DNA of 64,000 nucleotides. Origin: Halotalea alkalilenta (lineage in GTDB: Bacteria > Pseudomonadota > Gammaproteobacteria > Pseudomonadales > Halomonadaceae). The stretch covers positions 2,914,001 through 2,978,000 of the forward strand of contig NZ_CP015243.1 in NCBI RefSeq assembly GCF_001648175.1, written 5' to 3'. Positions 33,753 through 42,795 of this stretch are shown piece after piece; position 1 is the first letter of the stretch, and each line of letters opens with the position of its first letter. Under the pieces are notes generated by a model. It did not search any database. It was given only the letters and a program-made list of their open reading frames with translations, and was not told where the DNA came from. Both the position numbers and the translations under genes were made by a program.

Positions 33753-35104
33753 CAAGCGTGCTCGTCATCTAAGGGGCGCAGATTGGCGAAGTTCTCGGCC
33801 ACGCTGGGCAAGCCGAGATTCTCGCGCAGGGTGTCGAATTCATAGTTCTCGCGGAACAATCCACGGCGGCGCAGCTCGGGAATCACCAGGTCGACGAACA
33901 GCTCGAGCTGGCCGGGCAGGACGGCGGGCATCACGTTGAACCCATCGGCACCGCCCTGCTCGAGCCAGTTCTCGAAATCGTCGGCGATATCATTCGCGTC
34001 ACCGACCACCACCCGGTGCCCGCGGGAGCCTGCCGCTACCGCCGCCAGCTGGCGCAGCGTCAGCCCCTCGCGCGCAGCCAGGTCGGTGAGCAGACGCACA
34101 CGGCTCTGGCCGCCCTCCACTTCGCCAACCTCCGGCACTGGTGCATCGAGGGGATAAGCGGACAGATCGAAACCGAAACGCGCGGAGAGCTGCTGGATGC
34201 CGTTGTCGATGTCGACCCACTGATTGAGCTGCTCCCATGTCCGCTGGGCCTCGGCGCGGTCGTGCCCAACGATCGGCATCACCCCAGGCAGCACCAGCAG
34301 ATGGTCTGGATTGCGCCCTGCCGCCGCGACCAGCCGCTTCTGGCTGCGGTAGAACGCCTGCCCTTCTTCCAGGGTGGCGGCAGCGGTGAACACCACTTCG
34401 GCGGTCTGCGCGGCGAGGCGCTGTCCAGCGGCTGAGGAGCCGGCTTCGATGATCACGGGCCGCCCCTGGGGCGAGCGAGCGATGTTCAGCGGACCCTCGA
34501 CGGAAAAATGCTCACCGCGGTGGTTAGCTGGGTGGATCTTGTCGTCATCGGCATAGATCCCGCGTGCCTTGTCGCCCACGATCGCGCCCTCCTCCCAGCC
34601 ATCCCACAGTGCATGGGTCACTTCGAGAAACTCCTGAGCCAGCGCATAGCGATCGGCGTGGCTCGGCAGGTCCTCACGGCTGAAATTACGGGCAGCCCCT
34701 TCGGAAAAGGAGGTGACCACGTTCCACGCCGCGCGGCCATGGCTGATGTGGTCGATCGAGGCAAGTGCGCGCGCGAGGTGGAATGGCTGGTCGAATGTCG
34801 TCGAGGCGGTCGCGGCCAGACCGATGTGGCGGGTACGCCCGGCGAGGGCGGCGAGCAGGGTGAGCGGCTCGAGCCGTGACATCGTCGACGGCAGCCTATG
34901 CACGCTGGTGGCCAGCGCATCGCCGACGAAGAACATATCGAAGCCCCCACGCTCCGCGGTTTCGGCGATCCAGCCGAACCAGTCGATATCGGTCGGTGAG
35001 CCCTTCGCCTCGGGATGGCGCCAGCCACCTACGTGGTGTCCCAGCGCCTGCACGAAGAGGCCAAGCCTCAGCTGTCGCCGAGGCTTGCTGTCAGAGTTGC
35101 TCAT
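33752..35104 (-). CDS. LLM-class flavin-dependent monooxygenase (NtaA/SnaA/DszA/CmoJ type)
   Basis: 450-aa bacterial-luciferase-like monooxygenase of the long NtaA/SnaA subgroup, recognised by LRLGLFVQALGHHVGGWRHP, DWFGWIAETAERGGFDMFF, RTRHIGLAATASTTFDQPFH, GRAAWNVVTSF and RSPQGRPVIIEAGSSAAGQR. Such enzymes use reduced FMN from a separate reductase to cleave C-S or C-N bonds. B. subtilis YtnJ/CmoJ, which works next to an amino-acid ABC transporter in S-modified cysteine salvage, is the closest analogue in context. No flavin reductase gene is in this operon. Its start overlaps the MmgE/PrpD stop by four bases. Confidence 0.9.
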   Translation of the reverse strand: MSNSDSKPRRQLRLGLFVQALGHHVGGWRHPEAKGSPTDIDWFGWIAETAERGGFDMFFVGDALATSVHRLPSTMSRLEPLTLLAALAGRTRHIGLAATASTTFDQPFHLARALASIDHISHGRAAWNVVTSFSEGAARNFSREDLPSHADRYALAQEFLEVTHALWDGWEEGAIVGDKARGIYADDDKIHPANHRGEHFSVEGPLNIARSPQGRPVIIEAGSSAAGQRLAAQTAEVVFTAAATLEEGQAFYRSQKRLVAAAGRNPDHLLVLPGVMPIVGHDRAEAQRTWEQLNQWVDIDNGIQQLSARFGFDLSAYPLDAPVPEVGEVEGGQSRVRLLTDLAAREGLTLRQLAAVAAGSRGHRVVVGDANDIADDFENWLEQGGADGFNVMPAVLPGQLELFVDLVIPELRRRGLFRENYEFDTLRENLGLPSVAENFANLRPLDDEHA

Positions 35105-36453
35105 GGAGTGCTTCCGTTCAGGGTAAGAAATTCGAGCAGAGCGTCGATGTCCCGATCACCCCGCAGCGCCAGATGGTGGCGGAGCCGGTTCAGCGCCGGT
35201 CCCTCAAGCGTCTCGGCGAGCTTGGCGTCGATATCGACCGGCCGCGCCACGACCTCGGCCCTGGTCACCCGCTCGATTAGTTCGCGCTTGGAGGTGAGGC
35301 GCAGGATGATGCGGTGAAAACGCGCGTCGGGATCGAGCGCGTCCGGCGGCGCAGCGGGATCTTCCTCGCGCACCACCCGCGCAGCCAGCGCGGCCAGGCG
35401 GACATCCACCGGCCCTTCGACGAAACGAGAAAGCGCCACCCCGCCCTCCAGCAGCGCCGCGGCGATTACGTATTCGAGACTGAAGCGCGCCTCGACACCG
35501 TTTTTGGGTAGGCGAATGAACGGCGCGACATCGGCACCGGGCGGAAACTGCACCACCACGTGCTCGATCAATTCGTCCAGACGATCGGCGCCATAGGCCT
35601 CGACCAACCGCACGCGCAGCGCCAGCGCGGCATCCGCGGCACCATGGGTGCCGCCGCAGGTAGGGTAGCGCTTGAACTCGAGACCCGGCGTGACGATGCG
35701 CCATGGCGCTCCCCAATCCGCCAGCAGTCTCTCGGGACGAGCAGCGCCGAGCCCCAGGGTGTCGAGAAAACCCGGCAACACCTCTTGGTTGGCGGGAAAA
35801 TCGAGCGCTGCCAGCCTTGCTGACTCATAGCCCGCCCGAGCCGCAAGGCCAGCATGCAAGGGTTTGGCGGCCGAGCCGAACTGCGCACGCAAACCGGCGG
35901 CCTGGGTCGCCGCAAGGCCGAGCGCTATCGAAGTCCGCTCGATGTCGAGACGATGCAGTCTGGCGACCGCAGCGGCGGCCGCAATGGTGCCAAGCGTCGC
36001 CGTCGAGTGGAAACCAGCGACATAGTGGCGCGAGCCTATCGCCAACCCCAATCTTCCAGCGACTTCCACCCCCAGGATGTAAGCGCTGAGAAAGTCTTCG
36101 CTCGACCCAGGGCGCCGCTCCCATGCCGCCAGCAGAGCGGGAAGGACTACCGTGCTCGGATGCCCCCGCATGCCCGCATGATAATCGTCGAAATCCAACG
36201 CATGGCCGAGATAGCCGAGCAGCACCGCCCGATCTCCAGGTTCACCATGGGCAAACGTCTCGCGCACCGCGCCCAGGCCCGAATCGGGTACCAAAGCGGT
36301 GGCAACAGGTAGCGCGGAGGCGATGAAATCAGCCACCCCGCGGCGTGCTGCCGCCCGCGCCGAAGCATCCGATGGGGAGGAACGCTGGATGGCGAACGCC
36401 AGCGCGTTGGTAAGACGCCCAGGACTCGGTGAGCAAGTACGGGAAGTATTCAT
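35101..36453 (-). CDS. MmgE/PrpD family protein
   Basis: 450-aa protein of the MmgE/PrpD fold, a family containing 2-methylcitrate dehydratase, cis-aconitate decarboxylase and iminodisuccinate epimerase. Typical blocks are LLGYLGHALDFDDYHAGMRGHPS, the ILGVEVAGRLGLAIG segment, LGLAATQAAGLRAQFGSAAKPLHAG and KRYPTCGGTHGAADAAL. First gene of the operon, with no strong ribosome site before ATG 36453. Neither a methylcitrate cycle nor an itaconate pathway is nearby, so it more likely isomerises or dehydrates the monooxygenase substrate or product. The specific reaction cannot be read. Confidence 0.9.
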   Translation of the reverse strand: MNTSRTCSPSPGRLTNALAFAIQRSSPSDASARAAARRGVADFIASALPVATALVPDSGLGAVRETFAHGEPGDRAVLLGYLGHALDFDDYHAGMRGHPSTVVLPALLAAWERRPGSSEDFLSAYILGVEVAGRLGLAIGSRHYVAGFHSTATLGTIAAAAAVARLHRLDIERTSIALGLAATQAAGLRAQFGSAAKPLHAGLAARAGYESARLAALDFPANQEVLPGFLDTLGLGAARPERLLADWGAPWRIVTPGLEFKRYPTCGGTHGAADAALALRVRLVEAYGADRLDELIEHVVVQFPPGADVAPFIRLPKNGVEARFSLEYVIAAALLEGGVALSRFVEGPVDVRLAALAARVVREEDPAAPPDALDPDARFHRIILRLTSKRELIERVTRAEVVARPVDIDAKLAETLEGPALNRLRHHLALRGDRDIDALLEFLTLNGSTP

Positions 36454-37010
36454 GTCGCGAGGATCAAGGTCGAAAAAGTCCCACTGTAGACAGCGCCAAT
36501 ATCAAGGCCCGCCCCTATCGAATGTTTGAATGCTGATGCAAAACAGAGCGGCGAGGAGAACGGGGCACCATAGTACCTGCCGATTCGAGGGCGTTGAATT
36601 TCAACCAGATATCAATTTTGAATCTCTTATTCTCAATCCATGGATATCGATATTCACCTTCCCACATCGAAGACCCGGCGCCGTGCGAACGGGTTGGACG
36701 CTCCTGGTTCGGCGCCATACCTTCCACCCGTTCGTCCCGAGTGCAGCGTGGTTCGATGGGCTTGCGCGCATCTCGATCCCGAGCCAGTCGAAGGGTCGAG
36801 GGACATGCACGACGACGTCGAGGGATCGCGCGACGGCGATGAGGATGCATCTAAGGGCTCGAAGGCATTTCGAGGCGCGCTTAACGCGCCATTAGTCGGT
36901 ACATTGATGGGATCAGAAATGAACAACATCACGGCTTAATATAAAAACTGAAACAATTCTCGCGCTAATCTACACTTATCACTCACGAGCCAAGGAGGCG
37001 ATAGACTTCG
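36454..37010. other. Intergenic region with dispersed repeat
   Basis: About 550 bases upstream of the MmgE-led operon. The promoter of that operon must lie in the first 100 bases. From about 36690 to 36845 a degenerate copy of the dispersed repeat is visible (CCACCCGTTCGTCCCGAGTG, GTGGTTCGATGGGCTTGCGC, CGTCGAGGGATCGCGCGACG, GCGATGAG). The 36580-36660 segment and the last 100 bases are markedly AT-richer. No gene is supported. Confidence 0.6.
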
Positions 37011-37148
37011 ATGACCATCATGGATGGGTTGTCCAAACGGCGGTCCGCTGCCGACGATCAGCAGATCAAGGCCTTCGAGCAAGAACTCGAGCGGGTCCGA
37101 GCCATCTCGGTCAAAGGCTACCGGCTGCCGGCGAAGAAGCCCCGCTAG
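37011..37148 (+). CDS. Small basic hypothetical protein (45 aa)
   Basis: Short complete frame preceded by AAGGAGG at 36992-36998 (12 bases to ATG 37011; a second ATG at 37020 is also possible). A TAG codon at 37002-37004 closes the frame upstream. The peptide begins TIMDGLSKRRSAADDQQIKA and continues with a charged helix (FEQELERVRAIS) and a basic tail ending PAKKPR. It is convergent with the acyl-CoA ligase gene. It is supported by the ribosome site and helix-like composition only; no family is recognised. Confidence 0.5.
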   Translation: MTIMDGLSKRRSAADDQQIKAFEQELERVRAISVKGYRLPAKKPR

Positions 37149-37197
37149 CGCGACGTCGTCAGTGGGTGACGGCTGCGCTCTTTCCTCACTCTTGCTT

Positions 37198-38706
37198 TCA
37201 TAGCTGGTTTTTCCACAGCTGAGCCGCGCGCATACGCAGGGCGTGGCGATCGATCTTGTTGGTCCCGGCCAGTGGCAATGCGTCGAGCATCCAGATCCGG
37301 CGCGGATGCTGGTAGGCCGCGGCGTGCTCCAGGCTGAATGCCTTCAACTCCTCCTCGCTCGCAAGCGCCTGGGCGCGCAGCACCACGAAAGCGACCGGCT
37401 TGTAGCCCTTGATCTCGTCCTCGACCGGCACTACGCAGGCTTGCTGCACCGCAGGGTGGCCCTCCAGCATCTTCTCGATCTCGCCGGGGTAGATGTTCTC
37501 GCCACCGCTGACGAACATGTCATCGCGGCGCCCGACGAAGGTGTAGAAACCTTCGGCGCCGCGATGGAACACGTCTCCGGTGACATAGTAGCCATCCGCG
37601 GTGAACGGGCTCGCCAGGTCGGGGCGGTGATGATAACCGGACATCAGCCCTGGGCTTTTCAGCTCGAGCACCCCCTGGTCACTCTCCTTACCCTGCTCGT
37701 CGCGCAGGCGCAGGCTGACCTCGGGATGGGCGCAGCCCACCGCCAGCGGCGGGGTCACAAGCCCCGCGGGGTGCGCCGCGAACACCACAGGCCCACCTTC
37801 GGTGGTGCCGTAGGCGTTGATCACCCGCGCGTTTGGCAGCAGGCGGTGGATCTGCTCCAGCAGGCTGGCGCTCACTGGGGCCGAGCCCATCCTCACCACC
37901 CGTACCGAGGAGAGATCCACGCTCTCCAGAGGCTCGCGCAGGATCATCGCGATCATCGGCGGTACCGCGGTGAGCCAGGTGCAGCGATAGCGCTCTATGG
38001 CCTGCAGGTAAGCCTGCGCGGTGAACTGCGCGAGCAGCACCGTGGTCGCCCGGGAGGCAAGACTCAGCAGCGCCAATGCCAAGGCGTTCATGTGGTAGAA
38101 CGGCGCGGCGATCAACGCCCGCTCATTGGACAGCGATGTCGCCTGCAGGCGGGTGCGCACCACCCACAGGTGGGCTGCGTGGCTGAGCACCACGCCCTTG
38201 GGCTTGCCGGTGGAGCCGGAGGTATAGAGGATCATCGCCGGCTCCTCCCCCTGCGGCTGGAACATCTCAAGCGGCCCTGGGTCGAGCAGCTGCGACAGCC
38301 GGTCTGGTCCCTCTCCTTCGAGCATCAGGCGATCGACGCCATCGGGTGCCAGGGCCAGTCGCGCCTGGTCACAAAGCAGCAGCCGGGCGCCGCTGTCATT
38401 GACCACATACTCGATCAACGCCCTGGGCAGCTTGTAGTTGACCGGCACCGAAACCAGCCCGGCGCGCATGGTGCCGAGTACCACGGCGAGATATTCCACC
38501 GAGTTGGACGCCAGGATCGCGATACGCTCGCCCCGCGCATAGCCACGGGCGAGCAACCCGCGGGCGACGGCGTTGGCCAGCTCATCGAGCTGGCCAAAGC
38601 TGTAGCGGGACGCCCGCATGGCGCTATCCAGACCGATGAAGGCGAGTTGATCACGGTCGACGCTGGCGTCGAGGACGCCAGCCAAATTGCGGGTGGATGG
38701 ATTCAT
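37198..38706 (-). CDS. AMP-dependent acyl-CoA synthetase/ligase
   Basis: 502-aa adenylate-forming enzyme that activates a carboxylic acid to its CoA thioester. The P-loop is ILYTSGSTGKPKGVVLSH, followed by APFYHMNAL, the NAYGTTEGGP motif, YYVTGDVFHRGAEGFYTFVGRRDDMFVSGGENI (core A7-A8), and the lysine of GTNKIDRH (A10). Last gene of the GntR-led operon, overlapping the VOC gene by four bases. With the thioesterase and oxidoreductase it suggests a CoA-dependent breakdown route for an imported aromatic or branched acid, but the specific acid is unknown. Confidence 0.93.
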   Translation of the reverse strand: MNPSTRNLAGVLDASVDRDQLAFIGLDSAMRASRYSFGQLDELANAVARGLLARGYARGERIAILASNSVEYLAVVLGTMRAGLVSVPVNYKLPRALIEYVVNDSGARLLLCDQARLALAPDGVDRLMLEGEGPDRLSQLLDPGPLEMFQPQGEEPAMILYTSGSTGKPKGVVLSHAAHLWVVRTRLQATSLSNERALIAAPFYHMNALALALLSLASRATTVLLAQFTAQAYLQAIERYRCTWLTAVPPMIAMILREPLESVDLSSVRVVRMGSAPVSASLLEQIHRLLPNARVINAYGTTEGGPVVFAAHPAGLVTPPLAVGCAHPEVSLRLRDEQGKESDQGVLELKSPGLMSGYHHRPDLASPFTADGYYVTGDVFHRGAEGFYTFVGRRDDMFVSGGENIYPGEIEKMLEGHPAVQQACVVPVEDEIKGYKPVAFVVLRAQALASEEELKAFSLEHAAAYQHPRRIWMLDALPLAGTNKIDRHALRMRAAQLWKNQL

Positions 38707-39488
38707 TGGACGAACTCGAGCAGAGTGGCAAATGCGGGAATAGAGACGACTACACCCGCCGGCGTGGGGCCATGCGCCAACCCCAGGGCTGAGGCGCGCT
38801 GAGCAAGCAGCGACGGGTCGGCGCAGCGCAGGCTGATGGCGGCGAAGCGTTCAGGAGGCTGCACTCCCATCCAGGCGAGCACGCCGAAGCGCGCCACCAG
38901 CGCCTGCGCATCGACGATATCGAGCTGGAAGTCGCCATCGAAGCCGCCAAGCCTGGCATAGCGCCGGGCGCTCTCCTCGGGCTCGGCGCTCACCACGGTG
39001 AGCCGTGCAATGCCGCTGACGCCGTTGGCATGGCCGAGCCACTCCCGCCGCCAGACCAGTTCAGGAGTCTCGTGGTGGCAAAAGTAAACCCGGCCCGCGG
39101 CGAACTCACCGGGAAGGCGAACCGTGGCGAAACGCGCCTCCTGCTCGACGCCATCGACTTCCACCGGACGAGAGAACCGCTGCACCGGCTGGGCCGCAAA
39201 GCCCTGGCGCACCAGCCTCTCATGGGTCGCGATGGGATCATCGCAGGCGAGCACCAGGCCATCGATGCCGACCGGGCTTTCCAACACTTCCTGACGCAGC
39301 CTGTCGGTACCCGAGGGCAGGCCGATCAGCTCCAGATAGCCTTGCTCGAACACGATCAGATGGTTGATCGACCCCAGCGAATGGTAGCCGCGTGGGGTCA
39401 GGGTGAAACCGAGTGCGGCGAAAAGCTCGGCGGCGGCATCGGTGTCGAAGCGGGTATTGATCACCAGGTGATCGAGTTCGGCGCTCAT
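38703..39488 (-). CDS. Glyoxalase-like (VOC superfamily) protein
   Basis: 261-aa protein with the glyoxalase-like domain seen in many catabolic operons. The opening SAELDHLVINTRFDTDAAAE, then LFAALGFTLTPRGYHSLGS and NHLIVFEQGYLELIGLPSG, contains the HLV...H...E pattern of a VOC metal site. The second half repeats the fold more loosely, with YFCHHETPELVW supplying further candidate ligands. The reaction is unknown; VOC members include dioxygenases, epimerases and lyases. The gene overlaps the ligase gene and follows the thioesterase by nine bases. Confidence 0.85.
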   Translation of the reverse strand: MSAELDHLVINTRFDTDAAAELFAALGFTLTPRGYHSLGSINHLIVFEQGYLELIGLPSGTDRLRQEVLESPVGIDGLVLACDDPIATHERLVRQGFAAQPVQRFSRPVEVDGVEQEARFATVRLPGEFAAGRVYFCHHETPELVWRREWLGHANGVSGIARLTVVSAEPEESARRYARLGGFDGDFQLDIVDAQALVARFGVLAWMGVQPPERFAAISLRCADPSLLAQRASALGLAHGPTPAGVVVSIPAFATLLEFVQ

Positions 39489-39497
39489 CGTTGAGCC

Positions 39498-39926
39498 CTA
39501 GGCCTTCGCCGGGGCGGAATCGGGCGTGGAATACACTCCGCGGCCGCTCGCCACCAGGCGCCCTTCGCTATCGAAGACCTGCGCCTCGGCTACCGATACC
39601 TGCCTGCCGAACTTGATCACCCTACCGGTCGCACGCAGGTCGCCCTTCGCCGGACGATGGTAGTCCACGCGCAGATCGATGGTGGGCACTCCCCTACCGG
39701 TCTTGGAGACCAAGGCCCAGTCGGCGGTCAAATCCACCAGCGCGGCGAGGATCCCCCCGTGGGTATAGCCGCCCTCGAGGTTGACGACCCATTCTTCGCG
39801 CCATTTGGCGCTCAGTTCGATACTGCCCTCGCCAACGGACACCACCTGCAGCCCGAGCCATTGATGGTAAGGGCCCTTGAGCAGCCTGGCCTGGATATCG
39901 GCGGGGGTTGGAATTGCTTCGGTCAT
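39498..39926 (-). CDS. PaaI-family hotdog thioesterase
   Basis: 142-aa acyl-CoA thioesterase. The hotdog helix and catalytic region read LEGGYTHGGILAALVDLTADWAL (the HGG and downstream D), followed by TIDLRVDYHRPAKGDLRA and the strand RQVSVAEAQVFDSEGRLVASGRGVY. It would hydrolyse aromatic or short-chain acyl-CoA, as PaaI does in phenylacetate catabolism, releasing trapped CoA. It lies between the quinone-reductase-like and VOC genes. The ligase in the same operon forms the presumed type of substrate. Confidence 0.9.
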   Translation of the reverse strand: MTEAIPTPADIQARLLKGPYHQWLGLQVVSVGEGSIELSAKWREEWVVNLEGGYTHGGILAALVDLTADWALVSKTGRGVPTIDLRVDYHRPAKGDLRATGRVIKFGRQVSVAEAQVFDSEGRLVASGRGVYSTPDSAPAKA

Positions 39927-39982
39927 TGTCGATCTCGCCTAGTGAGTCATGGATGAGCTGATGGAAAGCGTCATGTGCCCAC

Positions 39983-41020
39983 TCAGGGCGCCACGATCAC
40001 CTTGCCCAGCACCTCGCGGTCACGGATCAGCGCCAGGCCCTCGGCCGCCTGCGCCAACGGCAGCACGCGGTCGATCGCCGGGTCCACCTTGCCGGTGGCG
40101 ATGAGTTCGAGCAGCGCGACCAGGTCCTCCTCATAGAAGCTGTTGGAGCCTTTGATATTGAGCTCGAAGCTCCAGACGTAGCGCAGATCCTCGGCCGGGG
40201 CGTAGCCCGCCGTGGCACCGCAGACCAGCAGGGTGCCGCCGCGCTTGAGACACTTCAGAGACGGCACCCAGGTGTCACCGCCGGTGAAGTTGATCACCAC
40301 GTCGACGCCGCCCTCGAAAGTGCGCCGCTGAGGCTTGCCATACTGGCCGATCGCCCATTTCGAGAAGTCGGTGGTCCGGTAGTTGACCACCTGGTCGGCC
40401 CCCAGCGCCTTAAGCTGCTCGCCCTTCCTCTCGCTGCCGGCGCAGGCGATCACCTCGGCACCGAGCAGCTTCGCCAGGATCACGCAGGCAGTACCCACCC
40501 CGCCGCTGGCACCGAGGATCAGCACGCGATCGCCCGCCTTCACCGTGGCATGGGTGATCAGCATCCTGTGCGCGGTACCATAGGCCACCGGCAAGGCTGC
40601 CGCCTGCTCGAAGCTCACCGCATCGGGCAGCCGGATCAGCTGCCGAGCATCGACCAGCGCATACTCCGCCATGCCGCCATCGGTCATCTCCCCCATCAGT
40701 CCGACACCGGGCTTGAGCGGGTTGACCAACACCCGATCACCCACCTGCCAACCCTCGACACCTGCTCCCACCTCGCTCACCGTGCCGGCCAGGTCGAGAC
40801 CGATCACCACCGGCAACGGCACCTTGATGCCGGGCATCCCATTGACCGTGAACACATCGTGATAGTTGAACGACGAGGCACCGACGCGAACGACGACATG
40901 TCCTTCGCCAGCCGCCGGCACCGGCTTGTCGGTGACCACGTGCAGGCGGTCCAGGTCGCCATGCTCATCGAGCACCAGCGCTTTCATGGTTTTACTCACG
41001 TCTCTCGTCTCCTCGGTCAT
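39983..41020 (-). CDS. Zinc-type alcohol dehydrogenase / quinone oxidoreductase-like (MDR) enzyme
   Basis: 345-aa medium-chain dehydrogenase/reductase. MKALVLDEHGDLDRLHVV opens the GroES-like domain, VIGLDLAGTVSEVGAGVEGW follows, and the Rossmann motif is VLILGASGGVGTACVILAKLLG. It lacks the cysteine cluster of the structural zinc site, as in the quinone-reductase/enoyl-reductase subgroup, and uses NAD(P)H. Start 41020 overlaps the stop of the binding-protein gene by four bases, consistent with this operon; ATG 40987 is an alternative that better matches the family N-terminus. Confidence 0.88.
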   Translation of the reverse strand: MTEETRDVSKTMKALVLDEHGDLDRLHVVTDKPVPAAGEGHVVVRVGASSFNYHDVFTVNGMPGIKVPLPVVIGLDLAGTVSEVGAGVEGWQVGDRVLVNPLKPGVGLMGEMTDGGMAEYALVDARQLIRLPDAVSFEQAAALPVAYGTAHRMLITHATVKAGDRVLILGASGGVGTACVILAKLLGAEVIACAGSERKGEQLKALGADQVVNYRTTDFSKWAIGQYGKPQRRTFEGGVDVVINFTGGDTWVPSLKCLKRGGTLLVCGATAGYAPAEDLRYVWSFELNIKGSNSFYEEDLVALLELIATGKVDPAIDRVLPLAQAAEGLALIRDREVLGKVIVAP

Positions 41021-42000
41021 CGCAGCTGCTCGGCTTGAGCATAGGGTTGGGTGGCGAACAGGCTGTCGTCGAGCTCACCCCTGATCAGGCCGCTGTCGGC
41101 GAACACCTGATGCTGGCGCTTGAGCGTCTCGATATCCTCCGGCTCGAAGGCCACTCGGTTCATCGCATTCCACTGGCCGACATAGACCCGCGCGTCATGC
41201 TCCGGCAGATTGGCACTGCTTTGCAGGATCGAGACCACCTCGTCGGGATGCGCCTCGCCCCATGCCAGGGTGTCACGCAGCGCCGCGATCACTCGTGCGA
41301 CGGTCTCGGGGTGCTCATCGACCAGTCCAGCGTTGACCGCGCCAACGCCGATGTAGGGCACGGAATCGGAATCGGTCAGCTTGCGCCACTCCTCGGCGAA
41401 GCTGCCGAGCCGCTTGACCTTCAATTCATCACCGAGCTGGGCGATGGTCACCGAGCGCAGCGCGGCACCGTCCACCTGCTTCTGGACCAGGAACTGGGCC
41501 AGGCGCGATTCGTTGCCGCCGACCAGCGAGAAATCATTGCTGCCGATGCCGTAATTGCCCGCGAGCACGGCGCTTGCGATCACCGCGACCGATGAACCGG
41601 CAGGCGACATCCCGATCTTCTTGCCGCGCAGCTCGTCCAGCGACTCGATCGACGAGTCCTCCGGCACCACGAACTGAACGTCGGCGGGCTGGGTGGCGGC
41701 GAAGATCTTGACCGGCACGCCTTCGGCCGCGGTACTGAACACGCCGGCCAACGGCGCACCAAAGGCAAGGTCGATCGAACCGGCGGCGAGCGCGCGCATC
41801 GGTGCGTTGACATCGGGGAAGTGAACGAACTCGGCATCGATCCCGCGTTCGGCGAGGAAATCCTTGGACTCCAGCACCGAGCCATAGCCGAGACTGACGC
41901 CGCTGGTCCAATAGCCGATGCGGACTTTCTCCGCGGCTTGGACCGAAAAGCTCAACAGGGGGGTCACTGCCAGGACAGCGACGGCAAGCACCTTACGCAT
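41017..42000 (-). CDS. NitT/TauT-type ABC transporter substrate-binding protein
   Basis: 327-aa periplasmic protein. Signal peptide RKVLAVAVLAVTPLLSFS then VQAAE, followed by the NMT1/SsuA-type domain: VRIGYWTSGVSLGYGSVLES, APMRALAAGSIDLAFGAPLA, SLDELRGKKIGMSPAGSSVA and a C-terminal helix-rich half. Such proteins bind sulfonates, nitrate, pyrimidine precursors or aromatic acids. It is encoded just downstream of its permease (18 bases), so the order is regulator, ATPase, permease, binding protein. Confidence 0.9.
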   Translation of the reverse strand: MRKVLAVAVLAVTPLLSFSVQAAEKVRIGYWTSGVSLGYGSVLESKDFLAERGIDAEFVHFPDVNAPMRALAAGSIDLAFGAPLAGVFSTAAEGVPVKIFAATQPADVQFVVPEDSSIESLDELRGKKIGMSPAGSSVAVIASAVLAGNYGIGSNDFSLVGGNESRLAQFLVQKQVDGAALRSVTIAQLGDELKVKRLGSFAEEWRKLTDSDSVPYIGVGAVNAGLVDEHPETVARVIAALRDTLAWGEAHPDEVVSILQSSANLPEHDARVYVGQWNAMNRVAFEPEDIETLKRQHQVFADSGLIRGELDDSLFATQPYAQAEQLR

Positions 42001-42018
42001 GGGACGACTCCTTGACGA

Positions 42019-42795
42019 TCAGCGACTAGGGGTTTTCCAACGAAATAACCAGCGTTCCAGCGGTTTGAGCACTCCCGCCTCGAGCAGCAGCATCAGCGCG
42101 ACCAATAGCAGCGTCCATGCGAACACCTGATCGCTCTGGACCAGGTCGGCGGCTTGGCGAAGTCGATAGCCGATACCGTCGGACGCGCCCAGGGTTTCAG
42201 CCACCAGCGACACGCGCCAGCCAAAACCGAACGCGAGACGCGCACCGGAGAAGAAGTACGGCAGGATGCTCGGCAGCGAGATCTTCACCAGGATCTGCCA
42301 GCGCGACATGCGAAACGAACGCGCCAGATCGATGAACTGGCGCTCCACGGTCTGTGCGCCCTGCCAGACGTTGGTGAGGATCAACGGCATCGCGGTCATG
42401 AACACCACGAAGATCGTGGTCGCGTCCGAAATACCGAACCAGATGATCGCGAAGATCGCCCAGATCGCTGAGGACACGGTGTTGAGCACGGCGAGGATCG
42501 GCTCGAAGAAGCGAGCCAGCGCCCGGCTCGATCCCAGCGCGAGGCCGAGCGGCGTACCGATCAGCGTAGCCAGGACGAAGCCGCTGAACACCCGGCCCAT
42601 GGTAGCGCCCAGGTCATGCAGGAAGGTGGCACTGTGCACCAGGCCATTGAACGCATAGAAGACCCGCTCGGGCCCCGGCAGCACGAAGGAAGGAAGCCGC
42701 CCGGCGGCATACCACCACAGCAGCAGGAAAACGGCGATCAATACGCCACGCTGCAGCAGCAAGCTGAGGATGCGTTTGCTGGTTTCCATCGTCAT
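42019..42795 (-). CDS. NitT/TauT-type ABC transporter permease
   Basis: 258-aa permease of the SsuC/TauC group, six predicted helices. The first is ILSLLLQRGVLIAVFLLLWW. The conserved DLGATMGRVFSGFVLATLIGTPLGLALG and the EAA-type coupling loop FIDLARSFRMSRWQILVKI, then SLPSILPYFFSGARLAFGFGW, are present. Its start codon overlaps the ATPase stop by four bases. Confidence 0.93.
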   Translation of the reverse strand: MTMETSKRILSLLLQRGVLIAVFLLLWWYAAGRLPSFVLPGPERVFYAFNGLVHSATFLHDLGATMGRVFSGFVLATLIGTPLGLALGSSRALARFFEPILAVLNTVSSAIWAIFAIIWFGISDATTIFVVFMTAMPLILTNVWQGAQTVERQFIDLARSFRMSRWQILVKISLPSILPYFFSGARLAFGFGWRVSLVAETLGASDGIGYRLRQAADLVQSDQVFAWTLLLVALMLLLEAGVLKPLERWLFRWKTPSR

